16,462 nucleotides of DNA from Ruthenibacterium sp. (GCA_020025255.1 JAHHSK010000045.1:1-16462), one strand, 5' to 3'. Shown: positions 1-7,661, counted from the first letter of the stretch. Notes: generated by a model not told the origin, from the sequence alone. Made by a program: numbers and translations.

Positions 1-308
1 CCCGTAAATGGGTTTTGTTATTTTCCATTGGCAGCGGTTCTTCCGCTTGATCTTCGTCGAGCGGATCTTTCCTTTGATGCATCCCATGAAAGGGAAAGCA
101 GATGTTTTCAGCGGAATGTCCAAAAGCATGTGCGCAGGATGCGGGCATACTTCTGCTATTATTTGCCTTTTCCATTGCGCCATATCCTCAGAATTTTTTC
201 GATTTCTCTGCGCATTTGTCCGCAGCAGACCTTTCTGCGATATTTCGGCGCAAAAACCACATGGTATTTGCAATTTCGCCTTGAATGCGATAAACTATTT
301 ATGCCGTT
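1..308 (-). pseudogene. tnpA: Decayed IS200/IS605-family transposase TnpA (5' part, cut by the window edge)
   Basis: Read on the minus strand, codons from about 308 down give NSLSHSRRNCKYHVVFAPKY, then RRKVCCGQMRREIEKILR. This is the well-known N-terminal region of the IS200/IS605 Y1 (HUH) transposase. That frame hits TAA at 161-159. The similarity continues in another frame with IIAEVCPHPAHMLLDIP and then FMGCIKGKI, which matches the family's CPDHIHMLxxIP and FMGYLKGKS blocks. The gene is therefore frameshifted. The HUH motif (HIH in the family) reads P-A-H here, so one metal-binding histidine is lost as well. No ATG start is visible before the homology. The C-terminal half, with the catalytic tyrosine, would lie left of the window or is gone. 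I see no intact IS ends. An inactive relic is near certain; the exact element is not determinable. Confidence 0.82.
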
Positions 309-332
309 CCTTTTGAATGACCGCTTTCTGTG

Positions 333-434
333 ATGCCGAAAGAAATTGGTGTTAATATGGAAGAAATGAAGAAAATGGGTGTGGAGTTTTTCCTGCCGGA
401 CGGTAAGCTTGCCAAGTTAGGAAGATCAAAATGA
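333..434 (+). CDS. Tiny ORF or 3' gene remnant, 33 aa, coupled to the next gene
   Basis: An ATG at 333 opens a 33-residue frame beginning MPKEIGVNMEEMKKMG and ending PDGKLAKLGRSK. Its TGA (432-434) overlaps the next ATG (431) as ATGA. The frame is open only back to 321, just after the transposase relic. I see no good ribosome binding site before 333. I do not recognise the peptide. It is short, charged and has no membrane segment. It could be the C-terminal tail of a gene destroyed by the insertion, or a small real gene translationally coupled to the membrane protein. The four-base overlap is what makes it worth listing; it may be chance. Confidence 0.3.
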   Translation: MPKEIGVNMEEMKKMGVEFFLPDGKLAKLGRSK

Positions 435-940
435 GAAAAAAACCCGTTTTATATTTCATTATATCCGCATTGGCTATTTTGTTGCTGGTGTGTGAGGTTC
501 TCATTCCGGAAGTGGGCGCGGCCACTCTGCTTAACGAGGTATGCAGCATTCTTTTGATCACTTTATTACTGGTGATGCTTCTTATCGCCTTGTGGAATAT
601 AGTGAAAACGAGGAAATGGTCGAATATATTACTTATAGCTGCTGTTAGTTCTGTGATGTTTGCTGTTGTATGTGTGAAATCATTTAATACCGTTCACGAT
701 TTAATTGCGGGCCCGGAGTGGGTAACGATTTCGAATTGTGACGTAGAGAAAAAAAGCACATCGAGGGGCATATTTAGCTTGAGCTATTATCTTACGGGCG
801 TTGGTGTAAATGGGGAATCCTACCGATTCCGCATTTCCGGAGATGAGTATGGGAAATTATCCGATGTCAATGAGGTTTTTGTTTTATGCTATAAATCGAC
901 CGAAAGAATTGTTGAAATAAAGAAAGGTGCCAAGTGGTAA
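431..940 (+). CDS. Hypothetical three-helix membrane protein
   Basis: This is a 169-residue protein of no family I recognise. Hydrophobic segments at about residues 7-25, 35-57 and 65-83 are separated by basic loops (RKK at the N-terminus, KTRK near 59-62). This predicts an inside N-terminus and a C-terminal domain (about 95-169) outside the cytoplasm. That domain is polar and looks beta-rich (GVGVNGESYRFRISGDEYGK), with one cysteine at 103 and another near the end. The start is supported by AGGAAG about 7 nt upstream and by ATGA overlap with the preceding small frame. No neighbour hints at function. It may be cargo or a bystander beside the insertion sequence relic. Confidence 0.6.
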   Translation: MRKKPVLYFIISALAILLLVCEVLIPEVGAATLLNEVCSILLITLLLVMLLIALWNIVKTRKWSNILLIAAVSSVMFAVVCVKSFNTVHDLIAGPEWVTISNCDVEKKSTSRGIFSLSYYLTGVGVNGESYRFRISGDEYGKLSDVNEVFVLCYKSTERIVEIKKGAKW

Positions 941-1197
941 GCTAAAACGAGTCATTCCGCAATTTTTTTGGCGGGTATGCAGATTGACGGTCTTGTGCCG
1001 TGCAGGGTCAGTGTTATCACGGGGTTCTATGGCAAGGATATTTATTACAAAGTGATACGCGACCCGGATTTTCGGAATAATGAGATCGTCAGCTGTGTAC
1101 TATCGTCAAAGCGGAGCGGTTTACAGATCTCCATGCGGCGGGCACTGCACCGGCAGCGCAGGAGAGGGATAACTATGTGATTTTCTTTTATACAATC
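941..1197 (+). other. Region with a weak 67-aa open frame, no recognised gene
   Basis: A plus-strand frame from an ATG at 977 to 1180 (MQIDGLVPCRVSVITG at its start) is the only candidate here. It has no ribosome binding site and ends in a run of arginines typical of a chance frame. An overlapping frame across about 1110-1190 also reads smoothly (FTDLHAAGTAPAAQERDNYV), so this may be a decayed coding stretch that has changed frame. I recognise neither peptide. The stretch ends in the terminator at 1198. Confidence 0.2.
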
Positions 1198-1230
1198 AAA
1201 GCGGAGTGCATCGGTGCACTCCGCTTTTTT
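1198..1230 (+). terminator. Strong intrinsic terminator
   Basis: A perfect 13-bp stem (AAAGCGGAGTGCA paired with TGCACTCCGCTTT) with a TCGG tetraloop is followed by an uninterrupted T run to 1230. It closes whatever transcript runs through the 431-940 gene. The A run before the stem could let it act weakly on the other strand too. Confidence 0.88.
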
Positions 1231-1645
1231 GCTGCCAGCTCAACGGAAAAGCTTAGATCACATGCCTTCAAAAGAAAGCGTTTTCGGCATCGTTGCGTTC
1301 CCGGCACGCATAGAATCATACCGCCCCTGTTTTTCGAATGGTACGCTTTCGGATTCGATAGGGATCTGCTGTTGGGAATATACGGCAGGTGCTGCGGATC
1401 GGGCGCTCAGGGGTCGGAAATTCCTTGCCCGTTCGATGGGGCAATAAAGTACAAAAGACCGTGCGAAAATCTGGGAAGGTACACGAAAAAGAGACGCAAG
1501 TTTAGACATTGCGGTGGAATTGTCTGATTTTTAGGCAAATGAAACCGGGTTGCCCATTTCGTTTTTATGGAAACAGGTGTAAAAAATAAAGGTACAGATA
1601 TCGATACGAAAAGAAAAGGGGGGAACAAATTTACAATATAGCCGG

Positions 1646-1693
1646 CGGTACACAATGCGGAACCAAAGAAGAACATACGGTTTCGCAGTACCG
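1646..1693 (+). promoter_or_regulatory. Bulged hairpin upstream of the MMPL operon
   Basis: CGGTAC (1646-1651) pairs with GTACCG (1688-1693). After a 4-nt bulge (ACAA), TGCGGAACC (1656-1664) pairs with GGTTTCGCA (1679-1687). Fifteen base pairs close a 14-nt loop. One pair (1660 with 1683) is G-U if the RNA is plus strand and would be A-C if it were minus, which favours plus-strand RNA. No T run follows, so it is not a terminator. It could be a leader structure or protein-binding site for the exporter operon; function is unknown. Confidence 0.45.
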
Positions 1694-1702
1694 TAAATCG
1701 CT

Positions 1703-1730
1703 TTGTCCGGAATAAATGTGCGGTTATAGG
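1703..1730 (+). promoter_or_regulatory. Possible sigma-A promoter for the MMPL operon
   Basis: TTGTCC (1703-1708) and TATAGG (1725-1730) are separated by 16 bp. This would start transcription about 75 nt before the MMPL start codon. The match is modest. If this is the real promoter, the hairpin at 1646-1693 would be DNA upstream of it rather than leader RNA. Confidence 0.28.
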
Positions 1731-1810
1731 TACATCGGCACACCGAAAACAGTGCTTTGGCACGATAGAGAACGCCGAAAGGCAAAACCGAAAAATAAGG
1801 AGACAAGATA

Positions 1811-3904
1811 ATGGCTTTTTCAAAAGCAATAGTTAAATTCAGGATCCCGATTCTGATTATAGCACTGATCCTGATGATCCCGGCGATCCTTGGCATGGTG
1901 GGGACACGGATCAATTACGATATGCTGGATTATCTGCCCGAAGATATGGATACCGTGCAAGGGCAGAACATCCTGTTGGAAGACTTCGGAAAAGGCGCGT
2001 TTTCTTTTGTTGTTGTAGAAAACATGCCGGAAAAGCAAACGTCCGAGCTTGCCGATAAAATCCGAAAAATCGATCATGTGGAAACGGTTCTTTGGTATGA
2101 TTCGCTTGCGGATGTATCGGTTCCTATGGAGCTTCTTCCGCAAAAAATCTACGATGCCTTCAACACAGAAAACGCGACCCTTATGGCGGTTTTCTTCGAT
2201 TCGGCAACGTCTGCGGATATAACTATGGATGCGATCCGCGAAATCCGAGCAACGGCAGGGCAGCAATGCTTTGTGGCGGGCATGTCGGCTCTGGTGACGG
2301 ATCTCAAAGATCTGTGCGAAAAAGAAGAGCCGGTCTATGTGGGTCTGGCTGTACTTTGCGCCTGCGTTGCCATGGTTGTATTTTTGGACAGCTGGCTGGT
2401 TCCGTTTGTGTTCCTTGCATCCATTGGGATGATGATTCTGCTTAACCTTGGCACAAACTTTTTCCTGGGTGAAATTTCGTACGTTACAAAGGCGCTTTCG
2501 GCTGTTTTACAGCTTGCCGTTACTATGGATTATTCCATTTTCCTCTGGCACAGCTATAACGAGCAAAAGAATCTGACGCAGGATAATAACGAAGCCATGG
2601 CAACGGCGATTCAAAAGACACTGGGTTCTGTGATCGGCAGCTCCATCACGACAGTAGCGGGCTTTGCGGCACTTTGCTTTATGACATTTACGCTGGGCCG
2701 TGACCTTGGGATCGTAATGGCAAAGGGCGTATTGTTTGGCGTGCTGGGCTGCGTTACCGTATTGCCAGCCATGATTCTTGTGTTTGACAAATGGCTGCAA
2801 AAAACAAAGCATCGTCCTCTGATTGGAGAAGTTTCCGGCTTTGCAGCAAAAGTGGTAAAGATTTTTCCGCTGTTTCTGGTTTTGTTTATCGCATTGGCAA
2901 TTCCGGCGTGCTATGGGTATTCCAAAACAAACAAAGAAGTCTACTATGACATGGGCAGCTGCCTGCCGGAGGATATGGGTTATGTGATTGCAAATGAAAA
3001 ACTTTCTGAAACGTTTGATGTTGCATCGACGCATATGCTTTTGGTGGATTCCTCCCTTCCGCAGGATTCCGTACGCGAGATGATCAAAGAAATGGAACAA
3101 GTGGATGGTGTCAAGTATGTGCTGGGGCTGGAAAGTGTCTTGGGCAAGCGCGTGCCGAAGGAGTTTTTGCCCGACGACATTTTGAGCGCATTGCAGAGCG
3201 AAAACTGGGAATTGCTGTTGATAAACTCGGAATACAAAGTTGCAAGCGATGCCGTAAATGCCCAAATCGCAGAAATCAACCGCATAATGAAAACCTATGA
3301 CGAAACGGGCATGCTGATTGGGGAAGCACCGTGCATGAAGGATATGATTGAAACGACAGATCATGACTTCCGTGTGGTAAATGCGGTATCCATTGTGGCA
3401 ATCTTCCTTATTATCGCTTTGGTACAGAAGAGCATTTCCATTCCGTTCATCCTCATCGCTGTAATTGAACTTGCCATTTTCATGAATCTGGGAATCCCGC
3501 ATTATTTGGGACAGTCCCTGCCGTTTATTGCACCGATCTGCATCAGCACCATTCAGTTGGGCGCAACGGTGGATTACGCGATCCTGATGACAACGCGCTA
3601 TAAATCGGAACGCATGGAGGGACGCAGCAAAAAACAAGCGGTTATCACATCGCTGACAACTTCCTTCCCTTCCATTGTCGTAAGCGGAATGGGGCTTTTT
3701 GCGGCAACATTCGGTGTGGCGATTTATTCGGATATTGATATTATCAGTTCTATGTGCATGCTTATGGCACGCGGCGCAGTAATCAGTATCCTGTGTGTTC
3801 TTTTCATTCTGCCCGCGCTGTTCATGCTGTGCGATAAGCTCATTTGTGCCACAACATGTAAAATGAAGCAGATCAGCAAACGAAAAATCACAACGGAGGG
3901 ATAA
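1811..3904 (+). CDS. MMPL/RND-superfamily transporter (12 transmembrane helices)
   Basis: This 697-residue integral membrane protein probably exports a lipid-like or amphipathic compound using the proton gradient. It shows the duplicated RND layout. TM1 lies at about 12-30, then an extracytoplasmic domain to about 172, then five helices to about 328. A second half repeats this from TM7 at about 350-368. The proton-relay motif occurs in both halves: TMDYSIFL (Asp240-Tyr241) and ATVDYAILMTTRY (Asp588-Tyr589). Each half's extracytoplasmic domain opens with a matching YDM..LPEDM motif, an echo of the duplication. The start is set by AAGGAG 9 nt upstream. The stop is 3 nt before the next gene, whose ribosome binding site lies in this gene's last codons, so the two are co-translated. 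The family and the pairing are clear; the substrate is unknown. Confidence 0.9.
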   Translation: MAFSKAIVKFRIPILIIALILMIPAILGMVGTRINYDMLDYLPEDMDTVQGQNILLEDFGKGAFSFVVVENMPEKQTSELADKIRKIDHVETVLWYDSLADVSVPMELLPQKIYDAFNTENATLMAVFFDSATSADITMDAIREIRATAGQQCFVAGMSALVTDLKDLCEKEEPVYVGLAVLCACVAMVVFLDSWLVPFVFLASIGMMILLNLGTNFFLGEISYVTKALSAVLQLAVTMDYSIFLWHSYNEQKNLTQDNNEAMATAIQKTLGSVIGSSITTVAGFAALCFMTFTLGRDLGIVMAKGVLFGVLGCVTVLPAMILVFDKWLQKTKHRPLIGEVSGFAAKVVKIFPLFLVLFIALAIPACYGYSKTNKEVYYDMGSCLPEDMGYVIANEKLSETFDVASTHMLLVDSSLPQDSVREMIKEMEQVDGVKYVLGLESVLGKRVPKEFLPDDILSALQSENWELLLINSEYKVASDAVNAQIAEINRIMKTYDETGMLIGEAPCMKDMIETTDHDFRVVNAVSIVAIFLIIALVQKSISIPFILIAVIELAIFMNLGIPHYLGQSLPFIAPICISTIQLGATVDYAILMTTRYKSERMEGRSKKQAVITSLTTSFPSIVVSGMGLFAATFGVAIYSDIDIISSMCMLMARGAVISILCVLFILPALFMLCDKLICATTCKMKQISKRKITTEG

Positions 3905-3907
3905 CTC

Positions 3908-5917
3908 ATGAACGTTAAATATAAAAGAATAATCGCTTGTGCGGTCTGCATGGCAGTGCTGACCGGAGTTGCAACCATTGGAGCCAGCGCAGCAAAAAGC
4001 AGCGCAGATGCGAATGTACCAAAGACACAGACAATGCAGCAGGTAAACCAAACAGAGGAAAAGGAAGAAAAAGATGAAACGGTTTATGTGTTTGCATCGG
4101 CAGACGGCAGTGTGGAAAAGGTGGTGGCAAGTGAACGGCTGAAAACGGCAGACGGCATTGCCTATACAAAAAGAACGGCGGATGAAACGCTGCCGGTTAC
4201 TATGAAAGTTACCTACAGACTGGACGGACAGGAAATTTCCCCCAAGGATTTGGCAGGGAAAAACGGCCTTCTGACAGTACGGTATGAGTTTGAAAATAAA
4301 CAGAACGAAACCGTATCCGTAAACGGAGAAGAACAGACCGTAAAGGTTCCGTTTGCTGTGCTGACAGGAATGATATTGGATAACGAGGTTTTTTCGGATG
4401 TGGAGGTCGTAGGAGGAAAGCTGATCGATGATGGGGATCGCTCTTTGGTAGTGGGGCTTACCTTGCCGGGGCTTTCGGAAAACCTGAATATTCCCAAAGA
4501 AAAACTGGATCTTCCGGAATATGTGCAGATCACTGCACAAGTGAAGGATTTCCAAATGATGAACACTATGGCTTTTGTCACAAATGATTTTTTCCGTGAG
4601 CTGGATGTGGAACAGCTCAACGATCTGGATGAGCTGACAAACGCAGCAGATAAGCTTTCCGATGCCATGAAGCAGCTCATGGATGGTTCCGGCAAACTGG
4701 AATCGGGGCTTGCGACACTGCAGGAAAAATCCGGTCAGCTGGCAGGCGGCGCAGCCCAGCTTGCAGATGGTGCAGGCAAGCTTGCATCGGGTGCAGCTGC
4801 GCTGGATCAAGGAGTGGATACATTGGTTGGCGGTGCCGGTCAGCTTTCAACCGGCCTTTCTACACTTTCCCAGAACAGTGCAGCACTGAATGCGGGTGCA
4901 GGACAGGTGTTCGAACAGCTTTTGGGCGAAGCGAACAATCAGCTTGCGGCTTCCGGCCTGAGTCTGCCGGCACTTACAAAGGATAATTACGCACAGGTGC
5001 TTAACAGTGCCATAGATTCTCTGGGGGAAGGCTCTGTGCGCCAGCAGGCAGAAGCTGTGGCAAGGGAAAAGGTGACGGCATCTGTCAACGAAAACAAAGA
5101 TGCAATCGCTGCCGCGGTAACAGCGGGCGTACAGCAGAAAGCACAAGAACAGGCGGCCGCACAGGTGCGGGAGGGTGTTCTGGCTCAGGTGCTTGCAAGC
5201 CAGCAGCTGAAGCCGGAGGATTATGAACTGCTCCCCGATGAGGCAAAGGCGGCCATAGGGGCAGCGGTCGATGCGCAAATGGAAACCGAGCCGGTAAAGG
5301 CGATGATCGCACAGGCGGTTCAGGATGCTATGGCTTGCGAAGAAACACAAAACATGATCGCGCAGCTGACACAGCAGAAGATCGAAGAAATCATTGAACA
5401 AAATATGAATTCACCGCAAGTGCAGGAACAGATCACCGCGGCACTGCAGCAGGCAAATGCCGGCGCGGCAGCGATCAGCGCGCTGAAAGGCCAGCTGGAC
5501 AGCTTGAACCAGTTCTATCAAGGCGTTGTCGCCTATACGGCAGGTGTGGATTCTGCAGCGGGCGGGGCAGGGAAGCTTGCGGCAGGGGCAGGCGAACTGA
5601 AAAAAGGCAGTGCTGCGCTGCGTTCCGGCAGTGCACAGCTCAGTGCAGGTGCAGCCACGCTGAACAACAATGTTCCCGCATTGATTGATGGCGTCACCCA
5701 GCTGCATAACGGAAGTAAGGCGCTGTCGGAAGGAATCCAACAGCTCAATCGGGAAGGAATTCAGAAGCTGGTGGACGCGGTGAATGGCGATCTGGATGAG
5801 CTTGTCAGCAAGCTGCGTGCCTCGATCAGCGCAGCCGGGAAATATACCGGTCTGTCAGATGATTCCGATCCGCAAGACTGTGTGAAATTCCTTTTCCGCA
5901 CCAGCGCGATCGAATAA
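3908..5917 (+). CDS. Secreted coiled-coil repeat protein, partner of the MMPL transporter (YhgE-like repeats)
   Basis: This is a 669-residue exported protein. A signal peptide covers residues 1-28 (basic KYKR, hydrophobic core, then GASA before AK). A beta-rich domain at about 50-225 contains VPFAVLTGMILDNEVFSDVE and VVGLTLPGLSE, blocks I know from Bacillota proteins encoded beside MMPL exporters. Two blocks of about seven-residue repeats of the type GAxxLxxG lie at about 251-334 and 545-618. An Ala/Gln-rich helical stretch lies between them. The chain ends with VKFLFRTSAIE, the usual end for this family, so it is not truncated. No C-terminal membrane helix is seen. A ribosome binding site (GGAGG) sits in the end of the upstream gene. 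A long periplasmic-like helical adaptor for the exporter is an inference; the biochemical role is unknown. Confidence 0.82.
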   Translation: MNVKYKRIIACAVCMAVLTGVATIGASAAKSSADANVPKTQTMQQVNQTEEKEEKDETVYVFASADGSVEKVVASERLKTADGIAYTKRTADETLPVTMKVTYRLDGQEISPKDLAGKNGLLTVRYEFENKQNETVSVNGEEQTVKVPFAVLTGMILDNEVFSDVEVVGGKLIDDGDRSLVVGLTLPGLSENLNIPKEKLDLPEYVQITAQVKDFQMMNTMAFVTNDFFRELDVEQLNDLDELTNAADKLSDAMKQLMDGSGKLESGLATLQEKSGQLAGGAAQLADGAGKLASGAAALDQGVDTLVGGAGQLSTGLSTLSQNSAALNAGAGQVFEQLLGEANNQLAASGLSLPALTKDNYAQVLNSAIDSLGEGSVRQQAEAVAREKVTASVNENKDAIAAAVTAGVQQKAQEQAAAQVREGVLAQVLASQQLKPEDYELLPDEAKAAIGAAVDAQMETEPVKAMIAQAVQDAMACEETQNMIAQLTQQKIEEIIEQNMNSPQVQEQITAALQQANAGAAAISALKGQLDSLNQFYQGVVAYTAGVDSAAGGAGKLAAGAGELKKGSAALRSGSAQLSAGAATLNNNVPALIDGVTQLHNGSKALSEGIQQLNREGIQKLVDAVNGDLDELVSKLRASISAAGKYTGLSDDSDPQDCVKFLFRTSAIE

Positions 5918-5938
5918 AGGGAAGGCGTTGTTCCCGGG

Positions 5939-5981
5939 AAAAAACGAACGGTTTTGCCGCAAGGCAGCCGTTCGTTTTTTT
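5939..5981 (+). terminator. Intrinsic terminator of the MMPL operon
   Basis: AAAAAACGAACGG (5939-5951) pairs with CCGTTCG plus the T run (5968-5981). An inner TGCC/GGCA stem closes on a GCAA tetraloop. It begins 22 nt after the stop codon of the secreted protein. The T run is seven long. Confidence 0.88.
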
Positions 5982-6041
5982 GTTTGGATACCGGTACGAA
6001 ACAATGCATAAAAAGCTTTGTCGGTGCAAAAAACAAAAACG

Positions 6042-6070
6042 TTGTCAAAGAAGGATATATAGGGTAAAAT
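6042..6070 (+). promoter_or_regulatory. Sigma-A-type promoter for the dehydrogenase gene
   Basis: TTGTCA (6042-6047) and TAAAAT (6065-6070) are separated by exactly 17 bp, five of six matches to each consensus box. Transcription would start near 6077 and leave a leader of about 165 nt before the ATG at 6243. In that leader CCCT/AGGG and TTCCTTTT/AAAAGGAA (6136-6158) can form small hairpins, but I do not recognise a riboswitch. Confidence 0.7.
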
Positions 6071-6242
6071 AAAAAACGCGGTGCAGACAGTATGGCATAA
6101 AGGCAGCCCCTTGTGTCAGGGTTCAGGCAGCTGGATTCCTTTTCAGAGGAAAAAGGAAACGCAAATGCTCCGCAGTATCCGGCAAATAGAAAACAGAGCA
6201 GGAAAAGAAACGGCAGTGCATAGAAAAAGGTGGGGAATACAT

Positions 6243-7232
6243 ATGAAAATTCTGGTTTGCGGAACCAAAGAGCGGTACGAGCATTATCGGCCGGATTTTG
6301 CGAAATCGTTGGATGCGCATATGGTGTTTGTGAATCCAGGCGATTCGCTGATACAGGCAGCAGAGAAACATTCGGATGCACAGGTGATTTTTGCAGACCC
6401 GATTTTTGAAATCAAGCAGGAGATGATTGCGCGCTTGCCGCAGCTGAAGCTGATTCAGTCTGAGGGAGTGGCGTTCCATCGCTTTGATCTGCAGGCAGCG
6501 CGCCGCAAGGGAGTATATGTCTGCAATAATAAAGGCTGCAATGCTTCTTCGGTGGCAGAACACACCGTGATGCTCATGCTTATGGCGCTTCGCTATGGTA
6601 TTACCGGCGATGAAGCAGTGCGCAGTGGACGGCAAATCCAAATGAAGGAGCGCGTCATGGCATCCAGCGCACCGGAACTTGCGGATTGTGCGGTTGGGCT
6701 GATAGGGTTTGGCGATATTGCCCAGGCAACAGCAAGGCGGCTTTCGGCGTTTGGATGTCAGCTGTTTTATTACAGTCGGCATCAACGCACGCCGCAAACG
6801 GAACAGCAGTTCAAGATCCGCTATCTTCCGCTGGAACAGCTTGTGCAGACGTGTGATATTGTTTCGCTGCACTGTGCGGTCAATGCCGAAACACGCAATC
6901 TGGTGGATGAGCAGCTGCTGCGCTATTTTAAGCCCGGCGCGATCCTTGTCAATACCGCGCGCGGGGATTTGATCGACAACGAAGCGGTTCGCAGGGCACT
7001 GCTGGAAGGGCGGCTTGGGAAAATAGCGGTGGATACGCTTTCGCCGGAACCGACACCGGCCGATCATCCTTTGGTGAATCTGCCCAAAGAGGTGCGGGAT
7101 CGCGCGGTTTACAGTCCGCATCTCGGCGGGAATACCGATAGCTCTTTCCGGCGCGCGCATACCATGATGTGGAATAATGTGCGCTTGGTGTGTGCGGGGA
7201 AACGCCCCGATTTTATTGTGAATGGGATATAG
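6243..7232 (+). CDS. D-isomer-specific 2-hydroxyacid dehydrogenase
   Basis: This 329-residue cytoplasmic oxidoreductase would interconvert a 2-keto acid and a D-2-hydroxy acid with NAD(H) or NADP(H). The N-terminal substrate-binding part is residues 1-100, followed by SVAEHTVMLMLMALR (103-117) and a Rossmann fold with GLIGFGDIA (152-160). The third nucleotide-loop glycine is replaced by Ala160. Catalytic residues are in place: Arg240 in NTARGDLID, Glu269 in LSPEP and His293 in SPHLGGNT. The start at 6243 is chosen because the family begins at MKILVCGTKE and AGGTGGGG precedes it. The frame stays open back to a GTG at 6081 and an ATG at 6164, but those add an atypical basic tail. It is a single-gene unit between two terminators. 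The substrate (D-lactate, phosphoglycerate, glyoxylate or other) cannot be told from sequence alone. Confidence 0.9.
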   Translation: MKILVCGTKERYEHYRPDFAKSLDAHMVFVNPGDSLIQAAEKHSDAQVIFADPIFEIKQEMIARLPQLKLIQSEGVAFHRFDLQAARRKGVYVCNNKGCNASSVAEHTVMLMLMALRYGITGDEAVRSGRQIQMKERVMASSAPELADCAVGLIGFGDIAQATARRLSAFGCQLFYYSRHQRTPQTEQQFKIRYLPLEQLVQTCDIVSLHCAVNAETRNLVDEQLLRYFKPGAILVNTARGDLIDNEAVRRALLEGRLGKIAVDTLSPEPTPADHPLVNLPKEVRDRAVYSPHLGGNTDSSFRRAHTMMWNNVRLVCAGKRPDFIVNGI

Positions 7233-7552
7233 CCGCACTGCTTGAAAAAAGCAAAAAATGCATAAGAAAAGCGGTAAGAAATCTTGCCGCTTCCGCCATA
7301 CGTTCCGGCTGGGATGCATCAGCAGTAAATAACTGCACCGGTGCCGGGAAACCACACTGTTCAACTGCCTGAATCGGGATATCCGGATTGACGGCGGCAG
7401 CTTTTTTGCAGGAAGACGAAAAGCGGCGCGACATCTCGACGCAGGAGATTGGCGATGACGATCGGTGCAGGGCTGTGTGTGCTGGTATATAAGCTGGCAC
7501 CCAAAACGTTTCGCATCCGTCCTTGAGCGTGGTTTGTACTGCGAAAAAACAA
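7213..7552 (-). pseudogene. Possible decayed gene with a frameshift, unknown family
   Basis: Two minus-strand frames join into a protein-like sequence. The first, from an ATG near 7513, reads MRNVLGASLYTSTHSPAPIV and on through IANLLRRDVAPLFVFLQK. At the A run near 7402 the coding look moves to another frame, which reads AAAVNPDIPIQAVEQCGFPA and then PVQLFTADASQPERMAEAAR. That second frame stays open to a stop at 7213, running past the dehydrogenase stop. Codon choice resembles the neighbours. I do not recognise a family, no ribosome binding site is seen, and the downstream end overlaps the dehydrogenase gene. It may be a relic, or a non-coding stretch that happens to read well. Confidence 0.3.
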
Positions 7553-7562
7553 TAGGCAGAAT

Positions 7563-7616
7563 AAAACACCCTGCTGCGCAATGCCGGTATAAAGACATTG
7601 TGCAGCAGGGTGTTTT
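7563..7616. terminator. Bidirectional terminator between convergent genes
   Basis: Two 21-nt arms (7563-7583 and 7596-7616) pair fully except for one wobble position, around a 12-nt loop. The core is AACACCCTGCTGC with GCAGCAGGGTGTT. Both strands leave a T-rich tail (TGTTTTCTGT on plus, TGTTTTATTCTG on minus). It lies between the plus-strand dehydrogenase and the minus-strand ABC genes, so it probably serves both. Confidence 0.8.
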
Positions 7617-7661
7617 CTGTAAAGCGAGCGGTAAAGCGGGGAAGATACGCTGAAACGAACC

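Larger units (their letters stand above)
1231..1810. other. 580-bp stretch without a supported gene
   Basis: Several overlapping frames of 70-140 codons exist on both strands. None has a ribosome binding site, a recognisable motif, or a composition like the neighbouring genes. No TetR- or MarR-like regulator is visible, although exporter operons of the type that follows are often preceded by one. The right third holds a bulged hairpin (1646-1693), a possible promoter (1703-1730) and the AAGGAG ribosome binding site at about 1799 for the next gene. The rest looks like a gene graveyard or a long untranslated region. Confidence 0.5.

Noticed and set aside
1177..1527. A 116-codon plus-strand frame
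   Set aside because: It runs straight through the strong terminator hairpin at 1198-1230 and has no motif or ribosome binding site.
2507..4810. A 767-codon open frame on the minus strand
   Set aside because: It lies opposite the MMPL transporter and the secreted protein, is very rich in His and Cys, has no ribosome binding site and no domain. It is a shadow of the real genes.
4660..5760. Repetitive DNA considered as a tandem or CRISPR-like repeat
   Set aside because: The repetition is at protein level (seven-residue Gly-Ala-Leu units); the DNA units vary and there are no spacers.
6081..6242. N-terminal extension of the dehydrogenase from GTG 6081
   Set aside because: It lacks a ribosome binding site, and the family begins at the MKILVCG position, which has one.
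6076..6242. A riboswitch in the dehydrogenase leader
   Set aside because: Only short hairpins are present; no conserved core of a known class could be recognised.
6123..7598. A 491-codon minus-strand frame opposite the dehydrogenase
   Set aside because: The composition is atypical (many Arg, His, Cys), it runs through a strong dehydrogenase gene, and it shows no recognisable motif.
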